Of a stretch of 16,079 bases of DNA, positions 14,994 to 16,079 are shown piece by piece. The stretch comes from a bacterium UBP10_UBA1149 (GTDB taxonomy: Bacteria > Desulfobacterota > Binatia > UBA1149). A program made the position numbers and the translations under genes. Numbering within the stretch: position 1 is the stretch's first letter; each line of letters starts with the position of its first letter. The notes below the pieces were generated by a model that saw only the letters and a program-made list of their open reading frames with translations, had not been told where the DNA came from and ran no database searches. The stretch spans positions 1 through 16,079 of the forward strand of contig DBZX01000098.1 of the NCBI GenBank assembly GCA_002311335.1. The letters are read 5' to 3'.

Positions 14994-15808
14994 GCGACGC
15001 GGCTTCAAACGACGACGCGGAACTGTCCAACGGCTCCGGCTCAAGGCGGGCGCGCTGTCTCGTGGAGTACCACGGCGGCGCCTTCGCCGGCTGGCAGGTG
15101 CAACCCGAGCTGGCCACCGTGCAGGGGGCGCTCGAGCAGGCGCTGGCCACGGCCACCGGGAGACCCTGCCGAGTGGAGGGTGCCGGCCGCACCGACTCCG
15201 GCGTGCACGCCAGCGGCCAGGTAGCGGCCTTTGACGTCGCGGCAGACACCGATCTCTACCGCCTGCAGGGCAAGTTGAACGGTCTCACGCCCAGGGCTAT
15301 GTCGCTGCGCGACCTGCGAGATGCCCACGCCGGCTTTGACCCCAGGCGCGAGGCCACCGGACGGCTGTACCGCTACACGCTGGTGGCCGGCCGCCCCGAC
15401 TCACCGCTGCAGGCCGACCGCGCCTGGCACGTGGTGCCGGAGCTGGACCTTGAGCTGCTCTCGCGGCTGGCCGCCCTGTTGGAGGGCACCCACGATTTTG
15501 CCGCCTTTCGTTCCAGTGACTGCGGGTCCGAGAGCACCACGCGTCGCATCTTCAGCAGCAGCTGGAGCGAAGAGGCGGGGCTGTTCAAGTACGAGGTGCG
15601 CGGCAACGCCTTCCTGCGCAACATGGTCAGGGTGATGGTGGGCAGCATGGTCGACACCGCGTTGGGCGATATGGAAGTCGCCGAATTCGAGCGCCTGCTC
15701 GAGCACGGCGAGCGCGTGCGCGCCGGCAGAACCGCTCCCTCGCGCGGGCTCGAGCTGGTGGCCGTGGACTACGACGGTCAACGGATTCACCAGTTGGCCG
15801 GGCGTTGA
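14990..15808 (+). CDS. truA: tRNA pseudouridine(38-40) synthase TruA
   Basis: TruA makes pseudouridine at positions 38-40 of the tRNA anticodon arm. The catalytic Asp sits in GAGRTDSGVHASGQ (D69 counted from 14990), and the FRSSDC and RGNAFLRNMVRVMVG blocks are conserved. The first conventional start in frame, GTG 15062, would give MEYHGGAFAGWQ and cut off most of the first beta strand (RCLVEYHGG) that the family needs. No ATG, GTG or TTG lies upstream in frame near the leuA end. A CTG at 14990 overlaps the leuA stop as CTGA, matching the 4-base overlaps elsewhere here, with GAGGGA nine bases upstream. I therefore favour CTG, giving 272 residues; the start is uncertain, the gene is not. Confidence 0.93.
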   Translation: MSDAASNDDAELSNGSGSRRARCLVEYHGGAFAGWQVQPELATVQGALEQALATATGRPCRVEGAGRTDSGVHASGQVAAFDVAADTDLYRLQGKLNGLTPRAMSLRDLRDAHAGFDPRREATGRLYRYTLVAGRPDSPLQADRAWHVVPELDLELLSRLAALLEGTHDFAAFRSSDCGSESTTRRIFSSSWSEEAGLFKYEVRGNAFLRNMVRVMVGSMVDTALGDMEVAEFERLLEHGERVRAGRTAPSRGLELVAVDYDGQRIHQLAGR

Positions 15809-15811
15809 GAG

Positions 15812-16079
15812 TCAGCCGTCGCTGAAGAACTTTTTACGAGCCACGCCTGCAGGCAGGTTGCCCGAGGCGTCGTCGGCCGCCCGGCCGTAACCCAGGTCTT
15901 TCATCAGCTGCGTGGGCGCGTTGCGCAAGTGCTTGGGCACCGCGAGGCTACCCGTCTCGCTCACCTCGGCGGTTGCCGCCAGCATGGCGTCGTGCGAGGC
16001 CCGCGACTTGGCCGCGCGCGCAAGGTAGGCCACTCCGTGAGACAGGTTGATGGCGGCCTCGGGCAGGCCCACGAAGTGC
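15812..16079 (-). CDS. rarA: Replication-associated recombination protein RarA (MgsA), C-terminal part
   Basis: This is the last 88 codons of a gene that runs off the right edge, read on the minus strand. It contains HFVGLPEAAINLSHGVAYLARAAKS and then VPKHLRNAPTQLMKDLGYG, the C-terminal tetramerisation region of the RarA/MgsA AAA+ family, which acts at stalled replication forks. The ATPase domain lies outside the window. The protein ends KKFFSDG, earlier than in most relatives, which continue with roughly 15-20 more residues. It converges on truA with a three-base gap and no visible terminator between. Confidence 0.9.
   Translation of the reverse strand, partial: HFVGLPEAAINLSHGVAYLARAAKSRASHDAMLAATAEVSETGSLAVPKHLRNAPTQLMKDLGYGRAADDASGNLPAGVARKKFFSDG

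Overview
The window reads as a chromosomal housekeeping segment of a high-GC bacterium. Its gene order resembles the Geobacter-type deltaproteobacterial (Desulfobacterota/Myxococcota-like) arrangement, in which the rpsB-tsf-pyrH-frr-uppS-cdsA-rseP translation/envelope cluster lies next to the ilv-psd-pssA-leuA cluster. That lineage call comes from remembered synteny and protein character and is an inference. There are no transposases, CRISPR arrays, tRNAs or rRNAs. All genes are on the + strand except one cut off at the right edge.

Layout. Bases 1-299 are non-coding: two abutting hairpins at the left end, then a strong sigma70-type promoter (TTGACA, 17-base spacer, TATTTT). From 300 to 8075 runs one tightly packed cluster: rplM, rpsI, rpsB, tsf, pyrH, frr, uppS, cdsA, rseP, tsaB and a small DUF465 (YdcH-like) gene. 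It ends at a strong hairpin (8085-8134). It covers ribosomal proteins, translation elongation and recycling, UMP kinase, undecaprenyl diphosphate and CDP-diacylglycerol synthesis, the site-2 protease, and the t6A tRNA-modification factor. A 232-base gap with a weak possible promoter precedes ilvD-ilvN-ilvC-psd-pssA (8308-13143), which joins branched-chain amino acid synthesis to phosphatidylethanolamine synthesis. A 302-base gap (13144-13445) then holds what looks like a complete leucine attenuator: promoter, a 25-codon leader peptide with a CTA-CTG-CTT leucine run, hairpins, and a GC-rich terminator with a T tract. leuA and truA follow. The 3' end of a convergent rarA closes the window.

Points of interest. 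The leuA attenuator is the best candidate for an unannotated regulatory system. The Psd proenzyme has Ser-Ser where the family cleaves Gly-Ser. ilvB (large acetolactate synthase subunit) and dxr are absent from positions where related clusters usually carry them. rplM and rpsI are far less GC-rich (about 40-50% in sampled lines, against about 67-73%) and use no ATA codons, unlike the rest, where ATA is common despite the high GC. rpsB carries an 18-base tandem repeat coding an Ala/Glu/Pro tail. truA probably starts at CTG in a CTGA overlap. About half of the genes start with TTG or GTG. I found no wholly new gene system; every protein-coding gene belongs to a known family.
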